64,000 nt of DNA. It comes from Artemisia argyi. Taxonomy: Eukaryota; Streptophyta; Magnoliopsida; Asterales; Asteraceae. Position numbers and translations under genes: made by a program. Within the stretch, counting starts at the first letter, position 1, and each line of letters begins with the position of its first letter. Under the pieces are notes generated by a model. The model saw only the letters and a program-made list of their open reading frames with translations, made no database searches and was not told the origin of the DNA. The DNA lies in the NCBI GenBank assembly GCA_030686995.1, contig CM060709.1:15467360-15531359 (forward strand), read 5' to 3'. Shown one piece after another: positions 34,362 to 46,000 of this stretch.

Positions 34362-37300
34362 TTAATACTAATTATTAATTAATAATTAATAAAACTAAAA
34401 TTAATTCTAATAAATACTAAATGAAAAGATAAAAATCTGAAAAAATTATTATAACTACTTTAACCTAAGATGAAATTATTAAAAATATAAAAACACAACT
34501 TACTTAACAAAAATCTAAAAATGAAAATTAAAATTAAATTAAATTAAATAGAAACTATCACTTATTTTTATGTTGTATTTTCTGGATTTTTCTTTTCCCA
34601 ATCTTTTTTACAACTAAAAACAATAAACTTTTGTGAAAACAAACTTTTTAAAACTTGGAAAATAAGCTAAATGAAAAGCAAAAAGCCAACAATTGACTTT
34701 GTTTGACCAAATGGTGAAATAAGCTAAAATGGCCAAGAGTGGGACCCACTTTAGTAAAAACAGATACAAATAAGTTAAACAAACAACAATAAGCCAGAAA
34801 TAACAAGCAATGAACAAAAATAAGCTATATAAGACCAAATAAGCTCTTTGACAAATCCAATTTCAAGTCAGAACTGGGACAAAGTTTGGGGTTGATTCCA
34901 AGTGGGGTCCACTGGATTAGAGGTCAAACAAGGGGTCAAAAACCCAAGCCTACCAGGAGGGGGGTTGAGTGAGACCAAGTTATGGTGTTGGGACCCACTA
35001 GGATGGCCACAAACCACCACAAAAGTGGTGGTGGTGTGGTGGTGTACTGCTGCACCGAGCAGATACTCAGCCCTGCAGCCCTCTTTTGAGGGTTGTGGGG
35101 CCCACAGATAAAATCTTAAAAATATAATGATTATGGGAGTGTAAAGCTGAGGTGGGAGACTACTTATCCTCAAAAGATCAAACTCTAATTATCACCACAA
35201 AATTCACAAATATTCCCACAACTTTTGGATTTCTACATAACATGCAATTTTGACTTTTTAAGATTAACTCTTGGGTTGACTTTGTGGAACTTTGAAGCTT
35301 GATTTAATGACTAAACATGTAGTACTAAGTTGAGATAAGACCAAAATAAGGTAGATAACCTACTTGTGAATGGAAATGAGGGAGTTAGCCATTACAAATC
35401 CTAACAGTGCATTCCTAAGGTGAGATTTAGAGTGACTTTGACTATTTTACAAATGACCACTGACTTTTATGCTTTACTTGACCTAATATCAACTGATATG
35501 ACTTGTTCAAACCATATTTAATCACTGAAACCAAGAGAAACTTAGTGCACACTCTTGAACCAAACACTCCTGAATGAATCTTGATTTGAGATTATCAAAA
35601 CATGTTACTGATTTAGACCATGATTTGCATTCTAAAAGTTATATTATGATAATTTAAACTGATTTTGGTACAAAAATACTAACAACTACAACAGAAACCT
35701 AGGAATCATTAATAAAGCTTTTAACTTGAGAAAAATAAAACTTAAAGCAATTATGCAATCTAATACACAAGCATGTAAGATTAAAGTATATTCTTATCTA
35801 AAAACTCTAATGAAGCATTAAAACATCAATAAACCAAACCACAAGCAAGTGCACAATAAAATGCCAAAATTTAAGAAGTAACTTACAACTTGTGTGCAAA
35901 CTCAGATCTGAAAACCCAAGTGCCAAGAACCAACTTAACACCTCCCAAGAGGTTCTAATACCCATTGCAATACATCTGGCACCATGTTCCTTGCTTGCAT
36001 CATCATACACAATTATTTTTAATTTATGACCTAATTATTCCTATTTTTTTTAAGTAATTATGAATACTGAGCAAGACTACTCATTGAGATTTGAGAACTT
36101 TTAAAAACTTAAAATAAAGCTTAATAGAACTGAAAATAACAAGAACAACAAACTATAACATTAATAAAGTAAATTTGTCAATTTTACTTTAATATTGCCA
36201 AAACTGAAATTCTCAAATGAAACTTGAATTGAGATCAAACACTGTTAACATAACATTAAAAACAAAGATTACAACTTCATTGAACTAAAGAAAACTGGAA
36301 ATTGAAAAGTTACATTAAGTTCGATTTAACTAAACTAAACTACACTATCTAATAATCCAAACTCTGGTCTTCTTCATTCTTTATATGGCTTCCAAGGTGT
36401 TAGTGGGACCCACAGGGTCAAATCCCACCACTCTAATCATCAAGTGGATGACTTTTGCTTATGGATTCATATTGGCGGGAAAGGTGAATTTGACCTAATG
36501 TGTCTGACAACGTATGTAGGGGGGGTGATGTGATTGGTGTCTTGGGGAGTGTAATGAAGGGACAAGGGTGGATGGTGGAGCAAGTGGAGATGGTGGGAGT
36601 GGTATTGCAGAGGTGGTGAGGATGGTGGTATTTGGGAGGGAAAAGAGGGGTGACTGGGTAGTTTTGGTTTTGTTGACCGGGTATTGACCAAGGGTGGACT
36701 GGGTTGGGTAATCTTTGGGCATTGGGATTGTGGGTGGGCTGGTTGTGTTTGGGTTGGGGTAATGGTTGTGTTGGATTTATTTTTGGTCCGGTTTGGTTTT
36801 TTAGAAATTACAAGGACTAATGTTGTAATTTAAGCAAAGTTGAGGGACTGGTTTTGTAAGTTAACCAAAGTTCTCATAGGGAGCTAATTAGTCACATGTG
36901 AATAGTACACGGGTATTTTTGATATATTTCATTTTTGAAATACCCGGGGACTATTTTTGCCAATTCACCAAACTTCAGGGACCAAACATGTAATTTTCTG
37001 ATTTTGAAGGGCTAAACCTGTAAATATCAAACAGTTCACACAAGGGACCAATTATGTCATTTAAGAATAGTATAAGGTTTATTTTGATTGTTTTCTTATT
37101 TTTAAAACCTTAGGGACTAATTTTGACACTTTTCCAAAGTTGAGGGACCAAAGTTGTAAATTTATGATTTTTAACTTCAAAGGACTTTTCCTAACAACTT
37201 ATGAATCCCAAGGACCTTTTATGATATTTGAACAAGTTTTGAGTGACCAGAGACTAGTTTTACCAATTTGTCAAAGTTCAGGGACTGAAACTGCCAATTA

Positions 37301-38364
37301 TGCAAACTTTGTACGTTTTTCATCTGTTTTTGCATATTTTGTGTTTGAAACATATAAAACACACTTCTAAGATATTTTCAGTATTTTGATGCATTATTGG
37401 GTGTTTTTGGATGTTTTGGCAGTTCATATAAGACAAAAAATGATGAGTATTTACATACTCATCATGTACCATGTTGTACCATGATAAAAGCCATGTCACA
37501 CAAATATGTGCATGGGATTGTGACATATCTATATAAATCAACAACAAAAAAATTCAACATAATAGTATTTTAAATAAATGTATAATTAGCTTGTTACCTT
37601 AAATCTTATAGCATAAACCCTAAACATAATTTAGGATCATTTTATGGATCTAAAACTATGATAATAAATTCTGTGGAAACAAAACAAAAGTTATACATAA
37701 ACTAACAATCGAGCCAAATATAACTCAAACGTTTGCACTCACCAGATACGCCAGCAGAATCAGAAACCGAAATCATGAACATGCTTCCGCCTGCAATAAA
37801 AGAATGAACGCAAAACGATTGGAAGACCGATGAACAATGAACACCCATATAGGGCGACTATGTATAGGCGCGGGATTAGGGTTTCGCAACCGTGGGCCAG
37901 AACATAACGCGTAATTCAAATATAGAAAAGATATCGGAGAGGATAACCATCGTTTTTAAAACATTCTAGAAGGTGCCTCTCGTATTGCCAGAGACCCCGC
38001 AACACAAAAGTTTCAGAAAACACACCCGATCCAAAAGATTTTTTTATTCCCATTTACGATACGTCTATGTTTGGTGAGGCAAAAAAAAACACTTTTGGCG
38101 CTCCGACATTCTCTCGGTTGCAAAACCAATTAACCAATGAGTGGCCTTGATTTCAAAATAGAGCCCGCCCATTGATTAATCGAATCCCTCAATTTGGTTG
38201 TCATATTATATAAAAGATATTACAACTCAGGATTCCGGAAAAATTACGTTTCATTAAGACCTCGGTAGAAAATTAAATAATGAAAGAAGTAAGTAATACT
38301 TCAAAATACTTTATCAATTCGCTGGCAGTTATAATTTACAACTTGTACCAAAAGATTCTTATTA
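34362..38364. repeat. Second unit of a 4.0 kb tandem segmental duplication
   Basis: It repeats 30359-34361 (about 3.1 kb of solo LTR plus 0.9 kb flank) with only scattered differences and a net length change of about 3 bases. The truncated LTR copy ends at 37464, again followed by TGTAC. The junction at 34361-34363 shows a 3-base overlap (TTA) between the flank end (38362-38364) and the LTR-internal start (30359). The duplication therefore post-dates the solo LTR. Confidence 0.92.
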
Positions 38365-38391
38365 GTCATACCGATTTTTTCCCGAGCATAA

Positions 38392-38620
38392 ATTAGTGGT
38401 ACCGGTACCATACCGAACGGGATTCGAATATCGGTACCGGTACTGGGAAATCGGGTTTTTCCTTTTTTTTGTGAATTTCCCGATTTGGTACCAATCCCGT
38501 ACCGAATTAATGGTCCAGATTTTTTTCTCCTTATTTCGTAGTACCGGTACCGTATCATATATCGGGAATCGGTACCGTTTCGGTACGGTACCGGTACGGT
38601 TCCGGTTTGGTTCCGGAATT
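38392..38620. repeat. GGTACC-rich patch
   Basis: Seven GGTACC hexamers and several CGGTAC variants lie within about 230 bases, with short inverted arms such as AAATCGGG (38448-38455) against CCCGATTT (38480-38487). This may be the sub-terminal region of a non-autonomous DNA transposon, but no terminal repeats or target duplication could be fixed. Confidence 0.5.
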
Positions 38621-38780
38621 CGGTTCGAAATGCTCATCATGATATGTTGTAATCCATAAGGAATAAGCAAAAAATGATTATTCCCTAGCCAAAAAAAAAA
38701 AAAAAAAGGTTCCGTCAAAAAACAAGTACTCCAATATCTCAATAATACCATTACTTTTCTAAAACTTGCATCAAGCATTC

Positions 38781-38788
38781 TATAAAAA
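38781..38788 (+). promoter_or_regulatory. TATA box of the small gene
   Basis: TATAAAAA lies about 100 bases before the ATG at 38887 in an otherwise ordinary leader, consistent with a short 5' UTR of roughly 70 bases. Confidence 0.55.
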
Positions 38789-38886
38789 GGCATGTGGGCT
38801 GTTGTATACACCCCAAAGCAAACACAGTAACTTAGCTAACTAAGACGTCCTGTCTCTGCCTTCATATTGCATAGCTTCACCCAAAA

Positions 38887-39180
38887 ATGGCATATTATTC
38901 CAAGAACACAGTAGATCTTGCTAATCTCGGGAAAGAAATATTTGATACTCTTTCCCAACATGATCCTAACAGCTCGAATCATCCATCAGCAGCAGCTTGG
39001 GTGTATCATTACCCAAAACATGGTGCAGTGGTTCAGCAACAAGTGTATTCTCATGACCCAGTCGCTGACAAGAGGACTGAGAGGGTTATACACACCAACG
39101 ATGCTGTCAAAATGTACGGTGGGACTTTGTATGTGGATTATCCTAAAAGGAAGCCTGCTCGTAAAGGTTTCTTTTTTTAA
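38887..39180 (+). CDS. Small single-exon protein, unrecognised (97 codons)
   Basis: The ORF runs from ATG 38887 (context AAAAATGGC, near the plant optimum) to TAA. The protein starts MAYYSKNTVDLANLGKEIF, has a His/Pro-rich middle (SSNHPS, YHYPKHG) and a basic end (DYPKRKPARKGFFF). No signal peptide or membrane segment is visible. A possible donor after KPARK (AAAG|GT, 39167) and an acceptor at 39235 (TTGCCAG) could remove the last codons and add an alternative tail. The TATA box, leader and codon content suggest a host gene, not transposon debris. It is the best candidate unique gene here, but I do not recognise its family. Confidence 0.6.
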   Translation: MAYYSKNTVDLANLGKEIFDTLSQHDPNSSNHPSAAAWVYHYPKHGAVVQQQVYSHDPVADKRTERVIHTNDAVKMYGGTLYVDYPKRKPARKGFFF

Positions 39181-39897
39181 TAGTTTTAGCATGATCTCTA
39201 GCTATATGTATTATGTCTTTGCTTTCCCTTGCCAGTAATTGGTTTTACGTGGATGTTCCAAGATTGTCAAAATCATTTACCAAATAATAAAAGGTTCAAG
39301 TCCATTTCCAAAAGAAATGTAATTTCTCTATTTTCCCGAGTTAGGCAATGTACTTTGTAAATTACCAATCCAGTAAATGAAAGTTTCAAATTCTTCACGT
39401 TATAGCAAATTTGGCAACCTGCTACCGGTTGTGAACAGTAAAATGACCGACACGTCATTTTTTATTTAAATTTTATCCAGACTTGAAATTATAATACATG
39501 ACTGTACTTGTCACGTTCATCATCTTCCTCAAATAAACAATATTAAAAAGCACTCCGTCATACATTCATCAATTAAATTCTCGTTGTTAATTCAGATAAA
39601 TCAAGAATAATAACCTTCATCTCCTAAATTTCAGAATTTTAAGTTAAAGAAATAAAACACTTAACAAAAAAAAAATAATAAAAAAATAAAATAAATCTTG
39701 ATCAAATTCGCAATTCAACACATCAGTTCTAGAATACAACAAATCATTGACTAACTGAATATATTTTCTACTACAGAAAGTTCATAAAGTCCAAATTATG
39801 AACATAAAATTTACGAGAACTTGAATATATTTTCTACTACTGGACCAACTATTTGTACTTCATCACATATCTTTAATTCCCACATCTTCAAGTGAAG
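39181..39897. other. Non-coding, 3' side of the small gene
   Basis: AT-rich sequence with no supported ORF. AATAATAAAAG near 39283-39293 could serve as a poly-A signal for the upstream gene. Confidence 0.4.
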
Positions 39898-39900
39898 TTA

Positions 39901-40653
39901 GGCTGGACACAGTAAGACCCTCGACCGACTCGGTCGTTTAGGTCGAACTCGGTCTGCCTTTTTGTGGCATCTCGGTCGCGACCGACTAGAGGTAGGAAAA
40001 AAAAGGATATGGGTCGCAGGCTCGACCGAAACACATGTCCATTTCACTTTACTTTTTGATTCTCCCTACCTTTGTAAAAGTGAACGTTTGAAGTTTAAAG
40101 ACCAAAAAAAAAAAAAAAAAAAAAATCATACCGTTACTTTTGACATCTTGGTTTGCTAGTATGGCAAGTAAATGGTAGTCCCTAACATGACCCTGAGAAG
40201 ATGATTTATAGGTGCTATGGCAAGTATGGTTGTAAATATGTTTGCATGATATATGGTTTGCAAGTATGGCAAGTGAAAATCCAGATGGTGATATGGTATG
40301 TTTGCATGATATATGGTAGCATGATGGTGTTATGGTGTTTGCATTGCATAGCAAGAATTTATAGGATGGCACGTTGCATGGCCACAATTTGGATGATTTA
40401 CATGGTATGGGTCGCAAGAGTAATACAAAATATATATATCTATATATATTAAAAAAATGATGCAGGAAATTAAAAAAAATGATTTACACGTTAATGAAAT
40501 TTGAGTATTTGCTAAAAATGTTTTTTTTTTAAATAAAAAAATTGAACTTGGTCGCCCTTAGTAGGGCAACCAATCGTCTGCAGGTCGCTAGAGAGAAAAA
40601 TTTGACGTGACATGGAAAAAAAGAGGGACTGGGTCGCCTTACTGTGTCCAGCC
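39901..40653. mobile_element. MITE, PIF/Harbinger (Tourist-like) type
   Basis: Terminal inverted repeats GGCTGGACACAGTAAG (39901-39916) and its complement CTTACTGTGTCCAGCC (40638-40653) are perfect over 16 bases. Both flanks carry TTA (39898-39900 and 40654-40656), the usual 3-base target of PIF/Harbinger elements. Length is 753 bp with no transposase. The interior has CGACCGA-rich ends, a T-run, and an imperfect repeat of GCATGATATATGG and GGCAAGTATGG words (40200-40330). Confidence 0.85.
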
Positions 40654-40656
40654 TTA

Positions 40657-40876
40657 TAATTATGATACTGGTTTAAACACAAGGGTGATCCTAATGCCTC
40701 TTATCATGTAGTAAATCCTACTACATAAATGTAGTCTCACTAGCGGTCTCGGGATGCATCACTAACGCAAGTTTTAGAATCTAAATGTTACCGGTACACT
40801 CATAAGCTCTAAGGCTTCTCCTAACAAGTCTAGGGGCGAACCTCACTTAGTAGAAGGCTGGTACGAGTCTTTGACG
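40657..40876. other. Short spacer between MITE and solo LTR
   Basis: About 220 bases with no ORF, repeat or recognisable signal. Confidence 0.4.
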
Positions 40877-43800
40877 TGTAACACCCCCATTTTTAAAGTT
40901 TGTAGCAGCGGAAAAATTTATTTGGGTGTTACGGTGAGGATCGAAGTTTTAACCAATAAAACGGTTTAAAAGAAACATTTTGAAAATCATTTGTCATTTA
41001 AATAATAATTTTGATAAAAGATGAACCATTTGATTTAAAATCTTATGAAAAGATATAAAGACTTGTAAAAATGACAAATTTGATTTTTACACCATTTTAA
41101 TTTATCAGAGTAATAAATGCCCACTCCGTGTCTTGTCCTGCTCCGTTAAATTACCTGAGATACACATGCTTAAAAGTGTCAACACAAAGGTTGGTGAGTT
41201 CATAGAGTTTTAGGAAAAACCCTTTATTTGATTTGATTTCAGGAATATTTGGTATTAATAAAATACTAACAGAAATGAAACAATTATCGAATATATTCAC
41301 AAATAAATCATATAATATTCAGCCACATTAGATAAAGAATCAATAATCCTGACATGAGCTGGAAACTCATGATACTAAATAAATCAGATAAATAATTCAC
41401 ATATGGGCGAACCTATACAGCTGTATCTAAATATATATGTTGAATACATATATATACTATTCCTTTATAGATATTGCACCAAGCCTCATGACACGCAAGG
41501 CGTTAACAAATACCGTAAACGGCGGGTGTTCATCAAATCAATGATGAATTTGCCCTCGTGTAATAGGTGATTTGCCAATTCCTATTTACTCAAATATAGT
41601 GTATCACAACTAATGCGGCTAACCAATTGTAATTGGCATTCCGTCAAGCATTAGTGGGACCGGAGGTCAACCCGAAACAGGTTTCGAAGCTGTCCACTAT
41701 ATTCGCGCTCACCGCAGTGATTAATGGCTCATGATAGAGGGGCTTTATGGCAATAGGGTAACTTAGGCAATATCAAGGACCTATGGGCTCATTTAGCATA
41801 ACATCATGAAATCAAGTATCGTATCACAGAGATCAATTTGAAAACAGTATCATTGGAGTATCGGAAATTCAGTTTGAAAATAGTATCGCTTGAGTATCAG
41901 AAATTCAGTTTGAAAATATTATCATTTGAGTATCAGAAATTCAATTTGAAAATAGTATCGCTTGAGTATCAAAAATTTAGTTTGAAAATAGTATTGCTTG
42001 AGTATCAGAAATTCAATTTGAAAATATCATCCTTTGAGTATCAGAAATCCAATTTGAATATATCGCCAGTAACACATTTATATCACATATCACAATAATT
42101 GAATTGGGAACAACTTTCACATGAATATCAATATTTCAGTCAAATAATTCATCAACAAATATATATTTCACATATCACAATAATCACATTGGAAACATTA
42201 ATATATTATAAATCACAAATTATATTATTTTAATATCAATTAGGAAATTGATTTGATTCATATATTTTATTTTATTTCATATACTTATCAAGTTATCAAA
42301 GTATATGTAAGCATGTATCTCCCCCAATGAGTTAAAAACAATTATTTGAAATGGGGCTATGACTCACCTGGGTTTGATAAAGAGATGACGAAGAGTAAAT
42401 TTGAATAAGATTATGGAAACGTCTTTGAATAGGAACCTGATAAATAAATTTATCTAAGAATTTGTCAAAATACAATTTGGCAAATACGAAATGAATAACG
42501 ATTGATAAATAATCGTTATGATGAATGAATGATATGCAAATGATATGCTTATGTTTAAAATGATATGACCAGTTTTATTATTTACAAAGTTTTCCACTTT
42601 TTATTATGATAACGATTATACGTAATAAAAATTAGTTAATATACGTTATATATTTTAGTAACAAAAATTAAATAAATATATATAAAATGAAACGAAAATG
42701 CATATGCCGTGAGGGTGACCGTAAAATAGAAAATAAAATAAGAATGTCAAATAGATTAAGTGTAGTCCTTGTCCTTTTTCCAATTTTACAACTTTTATAC
42801 TAACGGCGTTAGCGTCACACCGTTAGTCCTTTTTATATATATTTACAATTATAGTCCACTACATGTTCAATATTACAATCTAAGCTTGTAACAATATTAT
42901 ATTATCAATTTTTATCCTTTCTTTCTGTTTCTATATTTTTAGTCCTTAGTTTTCACAGTTCTCACATTTAGTCCCTATTCGTGTCGTTGCGTTACATTTT
43001 TAGTCCTATTTTGCAAAAGTGATTATAAAAATTTTAGAAAAATTTCCTTAGCTTCTTTTATAAATTTCAAGCTTATTTTAACAGCTTATTTCATAAAAGC
43101 TTATTTATTTTGCTTATGGGCTTCATTTCGAACCAACTAAAGCCCATTTAAAAATTTAGAGGCGAGGGCATGAAATTTCTTTTGGGCTTGAACTTGGGCT
43201 TCCATTATGATTCTAAAAATATATTTTATGAGCCCAGTGGACTGTTAAAACGCAAGGTCTTATTGGGCCTTGTGTTAGCCCACTCGACAAAACTTATTAA
43301 TTTTTATATAAGTTTGGTTTTTAAAATCTGGTTTGTGTCGATTTACTTTCGCTCGAGTAGGGTGTCAAAACGTGAATATTTTTACAAGTCGTGTATATGA
43401 AACTATTAGTTTTCTAGGTGGTCTATTAGTACGTATAAAAATATTGGGTGCTTGTTACGTGAATTTGAAAGTTATACGTTGCATTTGTATGGTGTTTAAG
43501 TCGTTTGTATATATTTGAAAATCTTGAAATATTTACTAAGTGTTTAAGAAAATTTATACGTGTGATATGGTTTGAATTGGTCTCGTTATATGCATGTAAC
43601 ATGAAAATAAAGGTGAAACAAGTGTGCTACGTGACTCCTAGGCCTACCAAGATAGAGGCTAGTCACGTTTCGTGTTCTAATAATAAATATATACGCGTAT
43701 TATATACTAAATGATAGACGATGAAAAAAATATATATATTATGCATGATTAATATTTAACGTATGAAATGGAGTGAGAAAGGTTGAAAACTACTTACAAA

Positions 43801-44840
43801 CACCTTAGAGGTGATTAAGATCGAGAGTGTTAAGATGGAACACAAGAATATCAAGTCTCACTATATAACCCAAACGTTATATTTGTATTACCACCCGATA
43901 TCCTTTCTTGAGCCCAAGCTTATATACAATCGACTTATGATGTTGTAGGAGTAGTTTTTAGAGCTGATGAGAGTATATGAAAGAGTATGGAAATGATATG
44001 AAACTAGTGCATGCATATCGTATATATGTATCAACTTGAAAAGAATTGTGTGGTTTGGAAATTCATTCAAGGAAACACAAGGACGATGCATGTCAGGGAA
44101 CCAGTTTCATAAATGAGTTTTATATTGTTTGTGAGAGCACAAAAGAAGGAAAATGTTTGTGGTGAATTATATGAATGTCGACATGGGTATATATATACAA
44201 ACGATTTACAAAATCGTTCACCACTCGTATATACTTGATCATATTGAACATTTGAGCATAAATTCATCTTAGAAACATTATTAGGATCATTTAGAAACAA
44301 ACGAGGATTAAAACGGATAAGAAATGAATTAATCACAAATCTTTTGGATCGATTTATGGCTAAACGAAATGCCTCGTAAAAACGTATCAAAACTCAACGT
44401 GTGAACTTGAGATTCGACACATTAATAGTTGGCTAGGAGCTTAACGAGACGGTGCAAAAATACATATATGTCGTGTGCACGAATTAAAAATAAACGAGAC
44501 GTTTTGTGGCTTACTAGTCGATTTGTATTATTATTATTTTTGAATTTTGGGTTTTGGGTGTGGGCCGGTTGGGCTTAGGGAGTGTTAAGGGCCCGTTTGG
44601 ATTTTTAGTTAATTTTAGTAATTAGTTTTATTAATTAGGTTTAGTTAAATAATTATTTTGTTAATTTTGTTAATAACTTGTTTTGTCGTTTGACGAATCT
44701 AACAATATCGTAATCGTGACCACTTTAATATACAAAGAAAATTTTAAATTTTTCCCGTAAAAATGGTAATTACAATAATGACAGAGATTATTTATTAAAT
44801 TAACCGAAGTTAATTATGTGAATTTTCGCGAGGTTTTACA
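40877..44840. mobile_element. Solo LTR, probably Ty3/gypsy (3.96 kb)
   Basis: The ends are TGTAACACCCCC and GAGGTTTTACA, and the flanks carry the duplication TGACG (40872-40876 and 44841-44845). TGTAAC-type termini are common in chromovirus-like gypsy LTRs. Both ends fit either orientation, so the strand is left open. There is no interior coding sequence. A 36-bp tandem repeat lies at 41837-42060. Short ORFs inside look random. Confidence 0.88.
41837..42060 (+). repeat. 36-bp minisatellite, six copies
   Basis: TTTGAAAA recurs at 41837, 41873, 41909, 41945, 41981, 42017 and 42053, an exact 36-base spacing without indels. Because 36 is a multiple of three, it creates an 86-codon frame with a 12-residue repeat. 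I regard that frame as a by-product. Confidence 0.95.
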
Positions 44841-44845
44841 TGACG

Positions 44846-46000
44846 CCTCAACTAACGGATGCTAACTAATGCACTTCTTGGATCGCTGGAACGTTACTTG
44901 CATAACGGATGGTCACCAAGTCATACACTAGCGCTGGCGCGTTAGCCAATTAATCTAATACTCGGATGGTCACTACCTTTTTTTGATAAAATTTTTGAGT
45001 GGTACGGTTTTTTTTTGTGTTAGTCATACAACTCCTATCCATGAGACGCTTGTTAAGGCTAAAGTTTCACTCCTAAATCTTGTAAAACATTTTAAATTTG
45101 GCGCTAAAATTACACTAACAAGTATTTCTCTTAGTTTTATTACACACCTACCATCAAACAAACAAACTCAAGTGCAATAGTATCCTATAAGGTATCATCA
45201 TTTACCCTCCCCTTACACTTAGGATGAACATTGTCCCCAAGGTTAGATCTTCCTCCAAGAATGAAAACAAATACTCCCGTGATTCGTTCGGTGTGGATAG
45301 TGTGTCGACAAGGTTAGATCTTCCTCCAAGAAAATGAATGTTGAAAGCTTCCCTCCAGAAATATAAATTATCTTCTTGTCATATATAACCTGTTAAACCT
45401 GAGAAAACAATCACAACAAACCTCGTGTAAAATCGGCGGCAATCTATATATACTAACAAAAAATCCTAGAAAACAATTTAAGATGTAATGCTTGTAGAAT
45501 GAATGTTTGCATAATTTTGGTACCTGACGCCGTCAGGTTGTAACTCCTGACGCCGTCAGAATGTTCTTGGAAAAATCTTATGTTAAGTTTCCTGAAAATT
45601 TCTGGAAAAACTTATGCCTTATTTCCTGGAAAATCATGCAAAACATCATGATGACTCGATACAAGCATTTGACTCTAACAAATACTAATATACATGTTCA
45701 TTAAATATTGTGGAAAATCAAGATCATTATCGTTCTTGTAAACAAATTTGGGTTTCCCCTGACACTTAGCGTTTGCAAAATACCTTTATATGTGATTAAG
45801 ACGAAGTTAAAAACAAAATAAAGCATTTTCACAATTTAGTTTGAAACATGATTTACCAACAACAAAAATAAAACATACATACGGAAACAAATAAAATCAA
45901 ACAAACAAACATACAAATAAAAACACACAAAACATGGGTTGCCTCCCACGAAGCGCTTTTCTTTATTTACGAGTCCTGTAGCTAGACTCAAGGTCACGGG
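44846..46000 (-). other. 3' non-coding region of the gag-only element and left flank
   Basis: On the minus strand, after the gag-protease stop, there is a GCGCTTCGTGGGAGGCAACC motif (45937-45956) typical of Athila-type elements. Two TGACGCCGTCA palindromes follow (about 45525-45560). The motif GGGGACAATGTTCATCC then TAAGTGTAAGGGGAGGG (45204-45240) marks a polypurine tract. The next six bases, TGATGA at 45200, match an LTR start, but no copy of the element's own LTR follows. 44846-45200 holds nothing recognisable. Confidence 0.5.

Noticed and set aside
41838..42098. Protein with a 12-residue repeat
   Set aside because: The frame is a by-product of an exact 36-bp minisatellite inside a solo LTR, with no start context or homologue recognised.
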